Position numbers and translations under genes: made by a program. Below are positions 1 to 6,660 of a stretch of DNA of 7,583 bases, in pieces (positions within the stretch are counted from its first letter, which is position 1; each line of letters opens with the position of its first letter). This DNA is from Hyphomicrobiales bacterium (GTDB lineage Bacteria; Pseudomonadota; Alphaproteobacteria; Rhizobiales; Xanthobacteraceae): positions 36,878 to 44,460 of the forward strand of contig PKXB01000204.1 of assembly GCA_003133345.1 (NCBI GenBank). Reading direction: 5' to 3'. The notes below the pieces were generated by a model, which saw nothing but the letters and a program-made list of their open reading frames with translations, searched no databases and was not told where the DNA came from.

Positions 1-1142
1 GCGAACAACAATTGGAATCGGCTGATCGGTTTCAGGCCGGGCATGCGCAAGAGCTGCCAATACTGCATATTGCCCTGGCACCAACGCAGATCGCGGCGGC
101 TGAATTCCATCAGCGTCGGCGGGTTCTCTTCCCAACTCAATCCCTCGATCGGTAGCACCCTGACCTCGTAGCCGGCCCGGCGCATCAGCACGGCCTCGAC
201 CTGGTCATGGCTGAGAAGATGACCGCTGAGCGGCCCGTTCCCCGGCAGCACCGGCATGCGGCAATGCGCGATGAATGGCGCAAGGCGGATGACGGCGTTA
301 TGGCCCCAATAGGGTCCGCAATCGCCCTGCCACCAGGTGGCGCCCAATGTGTAGGAGCGCATGCCGAGCCGCATGCCGAATTGGAATACGCGCGCGAACA
401 CGCTGACCGATGGCATCCCGACAATCAGCGTCTGCAAGATGCCGAGGGTCGGGTTGGCCTGTGCGATCCGCAACAGACGCAGCACGGCGTCCGCCGGCAT
501 GAAGCTGTCGGCATCGAGCGTGATGGCGAATTCGTGATTGTTGCCCCAGCGGTCGCAGAATTCGCGGATGTTGCCAGACTTGAAGGCGGTGTTGACCGCG
601 CGTCGACGGTAGGTGACCGGGATCGTGCCTTGCCACTTGGCGGTAAAGGCCTCGAAGCATGACGTCTCGGCCGCGATGATGCCGGGATCGCTGCTGTCGC
701 TCAGAAGATAGACATGAAACAGGAGCGCGACGCGCGCCTGCACCAGGCCGTCCATCAGCGGTTGGAGATTGCGGGTCACCTGCTCTGGGCCCTCATTGCG
801 GATGCACATCAGGATCGCCGTCGACGCGATCACCGGCTCGTCGCCACGGATGCTCACCGCGAGAGGGTTCACGGCCGCGGCCGGATCGCGGCAAAAGCGC
901 ATGATCAAAAACCCGATTGTGGCATTCCAGAACCCGACCACCGACCAGGGCAGGGTCACGGTGAAAAGCACAAGAAAGGCGATGGCGCCGACGCTATAAG
1001 GCGGAACCGCTACCGCCGCGAGCCACAGCACTGCGGCCATGGTGGCGGCAATCAGGACGGCAAACAGCGCCCGGCGGCGCGCAAGTACTGTCGTTAAAGG
1101 GCCTTCCGCTGTGGCAGAGAGGGCGGTCACACGATCGAGCAT
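1..1142 (-). CDS. mdoH: Glucans biosynthesis glucosyltransferase H (OpgH/MdoH-type), C-terminus cut by window edge
   Basis: This gene encodes an inner-membrane, processive family-2 glycosyltransferase of the type that polymerises UDP-glucose into the linear backbone of osmoregulated periplasmic glucans. The 380 visible residues begin at ATG 1142. Two hydrophobic, probably transmembrane, segments lie at about residues 26-48 and 50-82. The GT-A domain follows: CIRNEGP near 113, NTAFKSGNIREFCDRWG near 184-200, the nucleotide-sugar and metal motif LDADS at 209-213, SHDQVEA with the probable catalytic Asp near 311-317, and RRDLRWCQGN (the Q-x-x-R-W equivalent) at 349-358. The order and spacing match OpgH. 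The C-terminal membrane segments lie beyond position 1, so no stop codon is seen. An AGGAGG ribosome site lies at 1156-1161, 13 bases from the ATG, which is rather long. No opgG partner is visible. The gene is divergent from the operon starting at 1227 and probably unrelated to it. Confidence 0.93.
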   Translation of the reverse strand, partial: MLDRVTALSATAEGPLTTVLARRRALFAVLIAATMAAVLWLAAVAVPPYSVGAIAFLVLFTVTLPWSVVGFWNATIGFLIMRFCRDPAAAVNPLAVSIRGDEPVIASTAILMCIRNEGPEQVTRNLQPLMDGLVQARVALLFHVYLLSDSSDPGIIAAETSCFEAFTAKWQGTIPVTYRRRAVNTAFKSGNIREFCDRWGNNHEFAITLDADSFMPADAVLRLLRIAQANPTLGILQTLIVGMPSVSVFARVFQFGMRLGMRSYTLGATWWQGDCGPYWGHNAVIRLAPFIAHCRMPVLPGNGPLSGHLLSHDQVEAVLMRRAGYEVRVLPIEGLSWEENPPTLMEFSRRDLRWCQGNMQYWQLLRMPGLKPISRFQLLF

Positions 1143-1180
1143 GGCTTTGGCAGTCCCTCCTGCTTTCTTGTCCCGTTCAG

Positions 1181-1211
1181 GATATACCCGTAGCGCGATC
1201 GCAAAGTCCAA
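1181..1211 (-). promoter_or_regulatory. Weak candidate sigma70-type promoter for mdoH
   Basis: In the 84-bp divergent gap (1143-1226), the minus strand reads TTGGAC (1211-1206) and TATATC (1186-1181), resembling -35 and -10 boxes. The spacer is 19 bp, longer than the preferred 17. No convincing plus-strand box pair was found for the dehydrogenase operon in the same gap. This is pattern matching by eye only. Confidence 0.2.
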
Positions 1212-1226
1212 GGCGGGATCAGAAAA

Positions 1227-2198
1227 GTGCCCGATCGAACCACCGAAGCGTTGTGGTATGTTGGCGCCGGATGCGCTGAAATCCGCAACGAGCCGCTGGC
1301 CGAACCCGGGCCAGGCGAGGTTCGGGTCCGGGCGCTTTATAGTGCAATCAGTCGCGGCACCGAAAGGCTGGTACTGGCCGGCCGCGTTCCAACGAGCGAG
1401 TTTGAGCGCATGCGCGCGCCCTTCATGGGCGGCAGTTTCCCGTTTCCGGTGAAATACGGTTACTCCACCGTCGGCTGCGTCGAGGCGGGGCCGGCCGAAA
1501 TGGTCGGCCGGATTGTCTTTGTGCTCCATCCGCACCAGAGCCTGTTCAATGTCCCGTTGAGCGCTGTCGTGGCACTGCCCGATGGTGTGCCGCCCGCCCG
1601 CGCGGTGCTCGCCGCCAATATGGAGACCGCGCTCAACGCGGTCTGGGATGCGGCGCCGGCTGGCCGCGTTACCATTGTGGGTGCGGGTGTTGTCGGCGCG
1701 CTGGTCGCCTTTTTATGCGGGCGGCTTGCCGGCGCGCAAGTGACGCTCGTCGATATCAAACCTGCGCGCGCGGAGCTGGCGCAAAAGTTCGGCGTAAGTT
1801 TCGCTACGCCTGAAGCGGCGCCGACCGATTGCGACCTCGTCGTCCATGCCAGCGGAACGGCGGCTGGCCTTGCGACCGCGCTGTCGCTTGCTGGTTTCGA
1901 GGCGACCGTGCTCGAGTTGAGCTGGTATGGCGACGCCCTGGTGCCGGTTCCACTCGGGGCTGCGTTCCATAGCCGCCGGTTGCGGTTGGTCTCGAGCCAA
2001 GTCGGCCATGTCGCACCGTCGCACCGCGAGGGCTGGACGCATCATCGCCGTCTTGCCGACGCTGTGGCGCTGCTGGCGGATTCGCGTTTGGATGCCCTGC
2101 TGGCGCCCGCGGTGGCGTTTCATGATCTGCCGGCGCGACTTCCGGATATTCTTAACGCCAAGAACGGCGTACTATGCCAGCTCATTAGCTATCCTTGA
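1227..2198 (+). CDS. Zinc-less medium-chain dehydrogenase/reductase (annotated family: zinc-binding alcohol dehydrogenase)
   Basis: This is a 323-residue NAD(P)-dependent oxidoreductase of the medium-chain dehydrogenase (MDR) superfamily. An N-terminal GroES-like half (about 1-130) contains GEVRVRALYSAISRGTE (30-46) and FPVKYGYSTVGCVEAG (73-88). A Rossmann domain follows, with GAGVVG at 152-157 and an acidic residue, D176 in VDIKPAR, at the end of the second strand; that Asp suggests preference for NAD(H). The usual catalytic-zinc cysteine (CGxD) is replaced by SRGTE, there is no GHE motif, and the four-cysteine structural zinc loop is absent, so a zinc-independent mechanism is likely despite the family name. 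The start is GTG 1227, with AAGGCGGG (1210-1217) upstream. It is the first gene of a four-gene operon, and the next gene begins 9 bp after its stop. The substrate is unknown; by context it may oxidise or reduce a pteridine, pyrimidine or sugar intermediate. Confidence 0.85.
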   Translation: MPDRTTEALWYVGAGCAEIRNEPLAEPGPGEVRVRALYSAISRGTERLVLAGRVPTSEFERMRAPFMGGSFPFPVKYGYSTVGCVEAGPAEMVGRIVFVLHPHQSLFNVPLSAVVALPDGVPPARAVLAANMETALNAVWDAAPAGRVTIVGAGVVGALVAFLCGRLAGAQVTLVDIKPARAELAQKFGVSFATPEAAPTDCDLVVHASGTAAGLATALSLAGFEATVLELSWYGDALVPVPLGAAFHSRRLRLVSSQVGHVAPSHREGWTHHRRLADAVALLADSRLDALLAPAVAFHDLPARLPDILNAKNGVLCQLISYP

Positions 2199-2207
2199 GA
2201 GGTTCCT

Positions 2208-2609
2208 TTGTTCGCCGTCGAAGTCCGCGACCACATCATGATCGCTCACTCGTTCCGCGGGGCCGTGTTTGGCCCGGCGCAAGCCCTGCATGGGGCAACC
2301 TTTGTCATTGACGCGGCATTCATGGCCGAGACGCTCGACGCCAATGGCATCGTCATCGATATCGGGCGGGCGCACGAAGCGCTAAAGGCGGCTCTCGCGC
2401 CGCTCAACTATTGCAATCTCGACAGCCTGCCGGACTTCAAAAGCACCAACACCACGACCGAATTCCTGACCAAGCATATCTACGATCGGCTCGCGGACGC
2501 CGCGCGCGAAGGCAAGCTCGGCCGCGCCGGCCGCGAGCTCAAAGCGATCCGCGTCACGCTTTCAGAGTCGCACGTCGCACGCGCCTGGTACGAGGCGGCA
2601 TTGTGGTAA
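2208..2609 (+). CDS. 6-pyruvoyl-tetrahydropterin synthase / QueD-family protein with altered active site
   Basis: This 133-residue protein has the T-fold typical of PTPS/6-carboxytetrahydropterin synthases, which convert dihydroneopterin triphosphate. The family pattern is clear: AHSF with H14, LHGATF with H28, the [14 protein letters not shown] block (47-60), NTTTEF with E85, and [12 protein letters not shown] (118-129) with E120 as the expected pterin-anchoring Glu. Key residues differ from E. coli QueD. The HGH zinc motif reads HGA (A30 replaces the third zinc His). The catalytic Cys before it is absent (GPAQAL). The L-D-H-H-Y-L-N segment reads LNYCNLD (66-72), so the Asp/His pair is lost too. 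The protein is therefore probably a family member with different chemistry, not a standard QueD or PTPS. The start is TTG 2208, chosen because GAGAGG (2197-2202) lies 5 bases upstream and the N-terminal strand needs this start. It overlaps the next gene by 7 bp. Confidence 0.85.
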   Translation: MFAVEVRDHIMIAHSFRGAVFGPAQALHGATFVIDAAFMAETLDANGIVIDIGRAHEALKAALAPLNYCNLDSLPDFKSTNTTTEFLTKHIYDRLADAAREGKLGRAGRELKAIRVTLSESHVARAWYEAALW

Positions 2610-3655
2610 GACGCGTCGCGTTCGCGGTGCCGGGCGATCTTGCGACCCCGACCGGCGGCTATGCCTACGATCGGCGCATGATCACGGAGCTTGAGTGTCT
2701 CGGTTGGAAAATCGATCTCGTCAATCTCGGCGAAGGCTTTCCGCGACCGAGCCAAGAGCAACGCAAAGCGGCGCAGGAACGGCTGATAGCCATTGCGGCG
2801 GGGTGCCCGATCGTCATCGACGGGCTCGCTTATGGCGTTCTTCCCGAAGTGGCTTTAGAGCTTTGCCCGCGTCATCGGTTGATTGCGCTCGTGCATCATC
2901 CGCTCGCGTTGGAATCGGGACTGTCTGCGGCGCAAGCTGATGAATTCCGCGCCAGCGAACACGCGGCGCTGGCGGCTGCAAGTCGCGTCATTGTCACGAG
3001 TGCGACGACCGCGCGGCTCCTTGCTGCCGATTACGGAGTGCCGGCTGATCATATCGTCGTCGCATGCCCGGGAAGCGATTCCGCTCCAGCGGCGCACGGA
3101 AGCAACGATGGCATCGTACGGCTGCTTGCCATCGGCGCGATGGTGCCGCGCAAGGGGTTTGACGTGCTGATCGCCGCACTCGCCACCCTCGCCGACCTGC
3201 CGTGGCATCTTACAATCGCTGGTGACCGTCGCCGCGATCCCGACGCTGCCGCGCAACTTGATGCCGATATTGTGCGCTGTAAGCTCAGCCACCGGGTTGC
3301 GGTGCTCGGCGCCGTGTCGCGTGAGCGCATCGCAGAACTCTATGCCGGGGCCGATCTGTTCACGCTTGCTTCGCGTTTCGAGGGCTACGGCATGGCTTTT
3401 TCCGAAGCCATTGCCCACGGTCTGCCGGTCATTGGCACGACCGCGGGCGCGATCCTGGAAACGGTGCCGGCGAGAGCAGGGGTGCTCGTTGCACCCGACG
3501 ATGCGGCTGCGCTCGCGATGGCGTTGCGCCGGGTCATCGAAAATCCGGACGAAAGACGCCGCATGGCAGCGTCCGCGCGCGCGGCGGCGCAAGCGCTTCC
3601 GAGCTGGCAGGACTCTGCGAAACTATTCGCGCGCGCGTTTGAGGACGCCGCATGA
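2603..3655 (+). CDS. Glycosyltransferase family 4 protein
   Basis: This is a 350-residue, GT-B-fold, retaining, nucleotide-sugar-dependent glycosyltransferase. The N-terminal acceptor domain opens with a Rossmann-like strand and [11 protein letters not shown] (15-25), and carries VHHPLALE (97-104). The C-terminal donor domain has [12 protein letters not shown] (178-189), with R183/K184 in the phosphate-binding position, and [11 protein letters not shown], giving the GT4 E-x7-E signature at E260 and E268. No signal peptide or membrane segment is seen, so it should be cytosolic. The reading frame is open further upstream, but GTG 2603 is chosen because GAGG (2592-2595) lies 7 bases before it and the protein fold begins there. 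It overlaps the PTPS-like gene by 7 bp and shares ATGA with the next gene, which suggests translational coupling. The acceptor is unknown. By context a pterin or pyrimidine product is plausible; GT4-type enzymes making pterin glycosides are known from cyanobacteria. Confidence 0.9.
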   Translation: MVRRVAFAVPGDLATPTGGYAYDRRMITELECLGWKIDLVNLGEGFPRPSQEQRKAAQERLIAIAAGCPIVIDGLAYGVLPEVALELCPRHRLIALVHHPLALESGLSAAQADEFRASEHAALAAASRVIVTSATTARLLAADYGVPADHIVVACPGSDSAPAAHGSNDGIVRLLAIGAMVPRKGFDVLIAALATLADLPWHLTIAGDRRRDPDAAAQLDADIVRCKLSHRVAVLGAVSRERIAELYAGADLFTLASRFEGYGMAFSEAIAHGLPVIGTTAGAILETVPARAGVLVAPDDAAALAMALRRVIENPDERRRMAASARAAAQALPSWQDSAKLFARAFEDAA

Positions 3656-4461
3656 CGGGCTTTTCGGCTGACTGGCTCGCGTTGCGGGAGCCGCACGACG
3701 TCCGCGCGCGTAATCCGGCGGTGCTCAATGCAGTAGTGGCTTCACTGGCGGGCAATACCGCGGTCCGGATCGTCGATCTCGCCTGCGGCACCGGTTCGAC
3801 GCTGCGCGCGCTTAGCCCTCGTCTTCCCGCCCGGCAGAATTGGCGGCTTGCCGACAACGATCTCGGCCTGCTGGCGCGTGCGACGGCGACGACGCATCCT
3901 GCGGGGGTCTCGGTCACGGCGGTTCCGCTCGATCTTAATCGCGATCTTGAAGCTGTGCTCGATGGGCCGGTCGATCTGATCACCACGTCGGCGCTGCTCG
4001 ATCTCGTCTCGGCGGCTTGGCTCGAACGGCTGGCGGTCGAGATCGCGGCGCGAAAAATACCGATCTATGCGGCACTGAGCTACGACGGACGGATCGAACT
4101 CGGCCCCGCCGACCCGTTCGATGCGGCGATCATTGCCGCGGTAAACGCGCATCAGCGCACGGACAAGGGTTTTGGGCCCTCACTCGGTCCGGCGGCGGCC
4201 TCCTGTGCGATCGCACGATTTGAATCGCTGGGCTATTCCGTCGTTCACGGTGCATCCGACTGGGTCATCGGACCGGATGATCGTGACATTCAAATGGAAA
4301 TTTTTGCGGGCTGGGCGAGCGCGGTGCGCGAACTCGGCGATTTGTCGCTCGCTGACACGGTCGGGTGGCTGACCCGCCGACGCGACGCCGTCGCCGCCGG
4401 AAGCTCATCAATCTGCATCGGTCACGTTGATGTTTTTGCGTGGCCGATGGGCACGCGCTGA
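3652..4461 (+). CDS. Class I SAM-dependent methyltransferase
   Basis: This is a 269-residue, soluble, Rossmann-fold methyltransferase. Motif I is VDLACGTGSTLRAL (41-54). Motif II ends in an acidic cluster, WRLADND (64-70). The motif IV region is VDLITTSALLDLVSAAWL (107-124), followed by a short helix and the strand IPIYAALSYDG. A C-terminal extension (about 135-230), including DPFDAAIIAAVNAHQ and ASDWVIGPDD, probably forms the substrate lid. The ATG at 3652 overlaps the glycosyltransferase stop (ATGA), with GAGGA (3641-3645) six bases upstream, so it is coupled to the same operon. The last 40 bp overlap the 3' end of the reductase gene on the opposite strand. The target atom and substrate are not readable from sequence. 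The genomic setting makes a small-molecule substrate more likely than DNA, RNA or protein. Confidence 0.87.
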   Translation: MTGFSADWLALREPHDVRARNPAVLNAVVASLAGNTAVRIVDLACGTGSTLRALSPRLPARQNWRLADNDLGLLARATATTHPAGVSVTAVPLDLNRDLEAVLDGPVDLITTSALLDLVSAAWLERLAVEIAARKIPIYAALSYDGRIELGPADPFDAAIIAAVNAHQRTDKGFGPSLGPAAASCAIARFESLGYSVVHGASDWVIGPDDRDIQMEIFAGWASAVRELGDLSLADTVGWLTRRRDAVAAGSSSICIGHVDVFAWPMGTR

Positions 4462-5276
4462 GCCGACAGGTCGCAGTCGAACAACACCTCGTCGTCGAGT
4501 TGATGGGCGCGTATCGGCATGCGTAATGCCTGATTGGCTCGCTCGATTGGGGGCAAGATGAAGCTTGCACGCCCGCTGCCGAGGATGATCGGTGCGACCA
4601 TCACGTGCAGACGGTCGAGGCAGCCGGCGGTGAGAAAACGCGACACCGTATCGGCCCCACCTTCGATCAGTACACGGCGCAAGCCGCGTGCGGCCAGCGC
4701 GGCAAGGATCGCAGGCGGAGCGATATGCCTATCAGCGGTGGGCAAGGCCAGAACTTCCACCTCGGGGGATAGGGCGCATCGCGTTCCTTCTGCTGTCACC
4801 AGCAGGCGGCGGACGCCATCGCCGGTGAAAACTTTGGCGCTGGCCGGAAGCCGCCCGTTTGGGTCGAGCACGACGCGGGCCGGATGTGGCCCGGCGACCC
4901 GCCGTACCGTCAGCAGCGGATCGTCGGCGAGTGCCGTGCCGACGCCAATGACGACCGCATCGACTAGCGAGCGTAGCCTATGCAGATGAGCGAGACCCGC
5001 CGGTCCGTTGATGTATTTCGAGTGTCCGGACGCGGTTGCGATACGCCCGTCGAGCGATTGGCCGATCTGGGCGATGACGACCAAATCGTCGACCGCCCCG
5101 GTTTGAAGCGGCTCGAACAGTTCGCCCCAGGGCGGGGGTAAGGGTTGCACCAGATTGCGAAAAGATTGCGCGAATTCGGCCCATAAATTGGAAGCGTCGC
5201 CATCGATGGGCGAATGATTTTCGCCGGCGCTTCTGCTAGTCTTGGCTGCCGGGGTATAGCTATTCTTCAACGGCAC
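4422..5276 (-). CDS. RibD C-terminal-domain reductase (RibD family protein, no deaminase domain)
   Basis: This is a NAD(P)H-dependent reductase of the dihydrofolate-reductase fold seen in the C-terminal half of RibD and in archaeal/fungal ArfC/RIB7. In those proteins it reduces the ribosyl chain of a pyrimidine phosphate to ribityl. From GTG 5276 it has 284 residues. RibD_C features are AQIGQSLDGRIAT (69-81), YINGPAGLAHLHRLR (88-102), VVIGVGTALADDPLLTVR (108-125), ARVVLDP, RVLIEGGAD (201-209) and a C-terminal VAPIILGSG. The zinc cytidine-deaminase domain (HAE, PCxxxGxxPPC) of bifunctional RibD is missing; a roughly 65-residue poorly conserved leader takes its place. The frame stays open upstream to 5588 (with ATG at 5357), but that would run deep into the divergent ribA. 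GTG 5276 has GAAGG 10 bases upstream and is preferred, though this start is uncertain. It is convergent with the methyltransferase gene (40-bp overlap). Confidence 0.85.
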   Translation of the reverse strand: MPLKNSYTPAAKTSRSAGENHSPIDGDASNLWAEFAQSFRNLVQPLPPPWGELFEPLQTGAVDDLVVIAQIGQSLDGRIATASGHSKYINGPAGLAHLHRLRSLVDAVVIGVGTALADDPLLTVRRVAGPHPARVVLDPNGRLPASAKVFTGDGVRRLLVTAEGTRCALSPEVEVLALPTADRHIAPPAILAALAARGLRRVLIEGGADTVSRFLTAGCLDRLHVMVAPIILGSGRASFILPPIERANQALRMPIRAHQLDDEVLFDCDLSAQRVPIGHAKTST

Positions 5277-5426
5277 GGGGCGCTTGCCTTCATAAAAACA
5301 ATCTCTTTTCGCAGTAAACTGGCACAAAACAGTTGGTATTGCGACCGGAATGGGCATAGGGGTCGCGGTGTTTACCAATGAGAGCCGATGGCCAAATGGC
5401 CAAAGGAAATTCTGGTAGGAAGATAT
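5277..5426. promoter_or_regulatory. Divergent intergenic region between the RibD-like gene and ribA
   Basis: This 150-bp stretch must hold the control signals for both divergent genes if the chosen starts are right. Its part nearest the reductase gene (about 5290-5340) is clearly more AT-rich than the flanking genes, as expected for a promoter. A possible but poor plus-strand pair is TTGGTA (5333-5338) and CATAGG (5355-5360), with a 16-bp spacer. A tandem 8-bp duplication, ATGGCCAA twice, occupies 5388-5403. No FMN riboswitch (RFN element) signature was recognised. If ribA instead starts at 5388, the region shrinks by 39 bp. Confidence 0.4.
5317..5334. promoter_or_regulatory. Short interrupted palindrome, possible operator
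   Basis: AACTG and CAGTT are perfect 5-bp inverted arms around an 8-bp centre, giving an 18-bp dyad in the AT-rich part of the divergent gap. The size and position suit a dimeric regulator able to control both genes. Arms this short can occur by chance, and no regulator gene is present in the window. Confidence 0.2.
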
Positions 5427-6587
5427 ATGAGTTCGGTCGGAAATAGCGTGGTTTCTAGTCTGTTCGGTACCAAAGGGCAGATTGGCGTCAATCGCGGGGT
5501 CGCCGAATTCCACGCCCGAAGGCCAGTGTTCATCAGCGGTGGGGGCGAAACGCTCCTCACTTTGCCGGTCGAAGGGCTCGACGATCAACGGCTTGCTGAA
5601 TTTGTCGCGCTCTGCGCGCCGGTCGTGCCGCGGTTGGTCATCACGGCGCGCCGCGCGCTTGCGCTCGGTCTCGACGCAACCACGCCGGTGGGCTTGAATT
5701 TCACCGCGGGCCTCGACGTCGATATAATTCTCGCGCTTGTGGCCGATGCCAAAATCGATCGTCCCATTGACGTTAAGGCGGCCGGTCCTGCGGCCTCGGC
5801 CGCAATCGAACTCGTGAAGTTATCTCAAGGCCTGCCCGCGGTACTGGTTGCCGACGTTGTGGCGGGAGGTGCGATCAACCACCACATCATCACAGTCGAG
5901 GCCGAGGCAGTTGCACGTTTCGGCGACGAAACCATCCGATCGCTTGCGATCGCCAGTAAAGCCTCGGTGCCGCTTAATTCCGGCGCGCGCGCCGACTTCG
6001 TCGTTTTTCGTGATGCGATGGGCGGCAGTCCGGTCGCAATCATTGTCGGCAAGCCCGATTTCTCCTTACCCGTTCTGGTGCGCTTGCACTCCGCCTGTCT
6101 CACCGGCGACGTATTCGGCTCGCGGCGGTGCGACTGCGGCGATCAACTCAATCTCGCGCTTAAGCGCCTCGAAGAAATAGGCGGCGGCATCGTCCTTTAT
6201 TTGCCGCAAGAGGGACGCGGGCTTGGCCTCGCCAACAAGATGCGGACCTATCAAATGCAGGACGATGGGCTCGACACGGTTGATGCCAACACGACGCTTG
6301 GGTTCGATGACGACGAGCGCGACTACGGCATTGCTGCCCGCATGCTGCAGATGCTCAAGTGCAATCGCGTCGTGCTCCTGACGAATAATCCAGCCAAGAT
6401 CGACGGTCTCGCCAAATCTGGAATCGAGATTACGGGACGGATGGCGCTTGAGGCGCCGATCAATGCGGACAATCGCCGTTATTTGACTGCGAAGGCCGCT
6501 CGGGCCGGGCACCGGCTTAATCATCTTGTGACTTCACAAGCCGAACCGTCAGATGCCGAACGCGATTTGGCTCCGCTGGCACCTTGA
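5427..6587 (+). CDS. ribA: GTP cyclohydrolase II with degenerate DHBP-synthase-like N-terminal domain
   Basis: This enzyme should open the imidazole ring of GTP, releasing formate and pyrophosphate to give 2,5-diamino-6-ribosylamino-pyrimidinone phosphate. Of 386 residues, about 205-375 form the cyclohydrolase II domain. Zinc ligands C224, C235 and C237 lie in SACLTGDVFGSRRCDCGDQL, followed by EGRGLGLANKMRTY with the catalytic Tyr at 275, DGLDTVDAN (280-288), the D296/R298 pair in DERDYG, and LTNNPAKIDGL. All are intact, so it looks active. Residues 19-145 resemble DHBP synthase (RibB) in layout (RRPVFI, LVITARRALALGL, ELVKLSQGLPAVLVADVV). However, the catalytic acidic loop DDEDRENEGD is replaced by SGGGETLLTL, so RibB activity is unlikely. 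ATG 5427 is chosen for AGGAAG (5417-5422), 4 bases upstream; ATG 5388 is the in-frame alternative with a weaker site. It may be a specialised paralogue rather than the housekeeping ribA. Confidence 0.9.
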   Translation: MSSVGNSVVSSLFGTKGQIGVNRGVAEFHARRPVFISGGGETLLTLPVEGLDDQRLAEFVALCAPVVPRLVITARRALALGLDATTPVGLNFTAGLDVDIILALVADAKIDRPIDVKAAGPAASAAIELVKLSQGLPAVLVADVVAGGAINHHIITVEAEAVARFGDETIRSLAIASKASVPLNSGARADFVVFRDAMGGSPVAIIVGKPDFSLPVLVRLHSACLTGDVFGSRRCDCGDQLNLALKRLEEIGGGIVLYLPQEGRGLGLANKMRTYQMQDDGLDTVDANTTLGFDDDERDYGIAARMLQMLKCNRVVLLTNNPAKIDGLAKSGIEITGRMALEAPINADNRRYLTAKAARAGHRLNHLVTSQAEPSDAERDLAPLAP

Positions 6588-6660
6588 TATCGACAAATCC
6601 AGTGTCTTCGTGGCAAAAGCCGCGGGGGGGCCTCTACGGGACTAAGGAACGGTAACGATC

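Noticed and set aside
207..1097. Plus-strand open frames in the first kilobase
   Set aside because: They are shadows of the OpgH frame on the minus strand, which shows continuous family motifs over 380 residues.
2855..3592. Long open frame of 245 codons on the minus strand
   Set aside because: It lies entirely antisense to the glycosyltransferase, has an Arg-rich composition typical of GC-rich shadow frames and shows no recognisable domain.
5320..5345. TGGCAC resembling a sigma54 -24 element
   Set aside because: No TTGC-type -12 element follows at the required spacing; the nearest TTGC is 13 bases away instead of 5.
5277..5426. FMN riboswitch upstream of ribA or the RibD-like gene
   Set aside because: The gap lacks the conserved RFN-element core sequences, so riboflavin-type riboswitch control is not supported.
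5277..5588. N-terminal extension of the RibD-like frame into ribA
   Set aside because: The extension is low in family resemblance and would overlap the divergent ribA start; the RibD_C fold does not need it.
1227..6587. A known toxoflavin cluster
   Set aside because: It shares GCH II, RibD-like and methyltransferase families, but no ToxC/ToxD-like genes or full RibD deaminase are seen, and the PTPS-like and glycosyltransferase genes are foreign to it.
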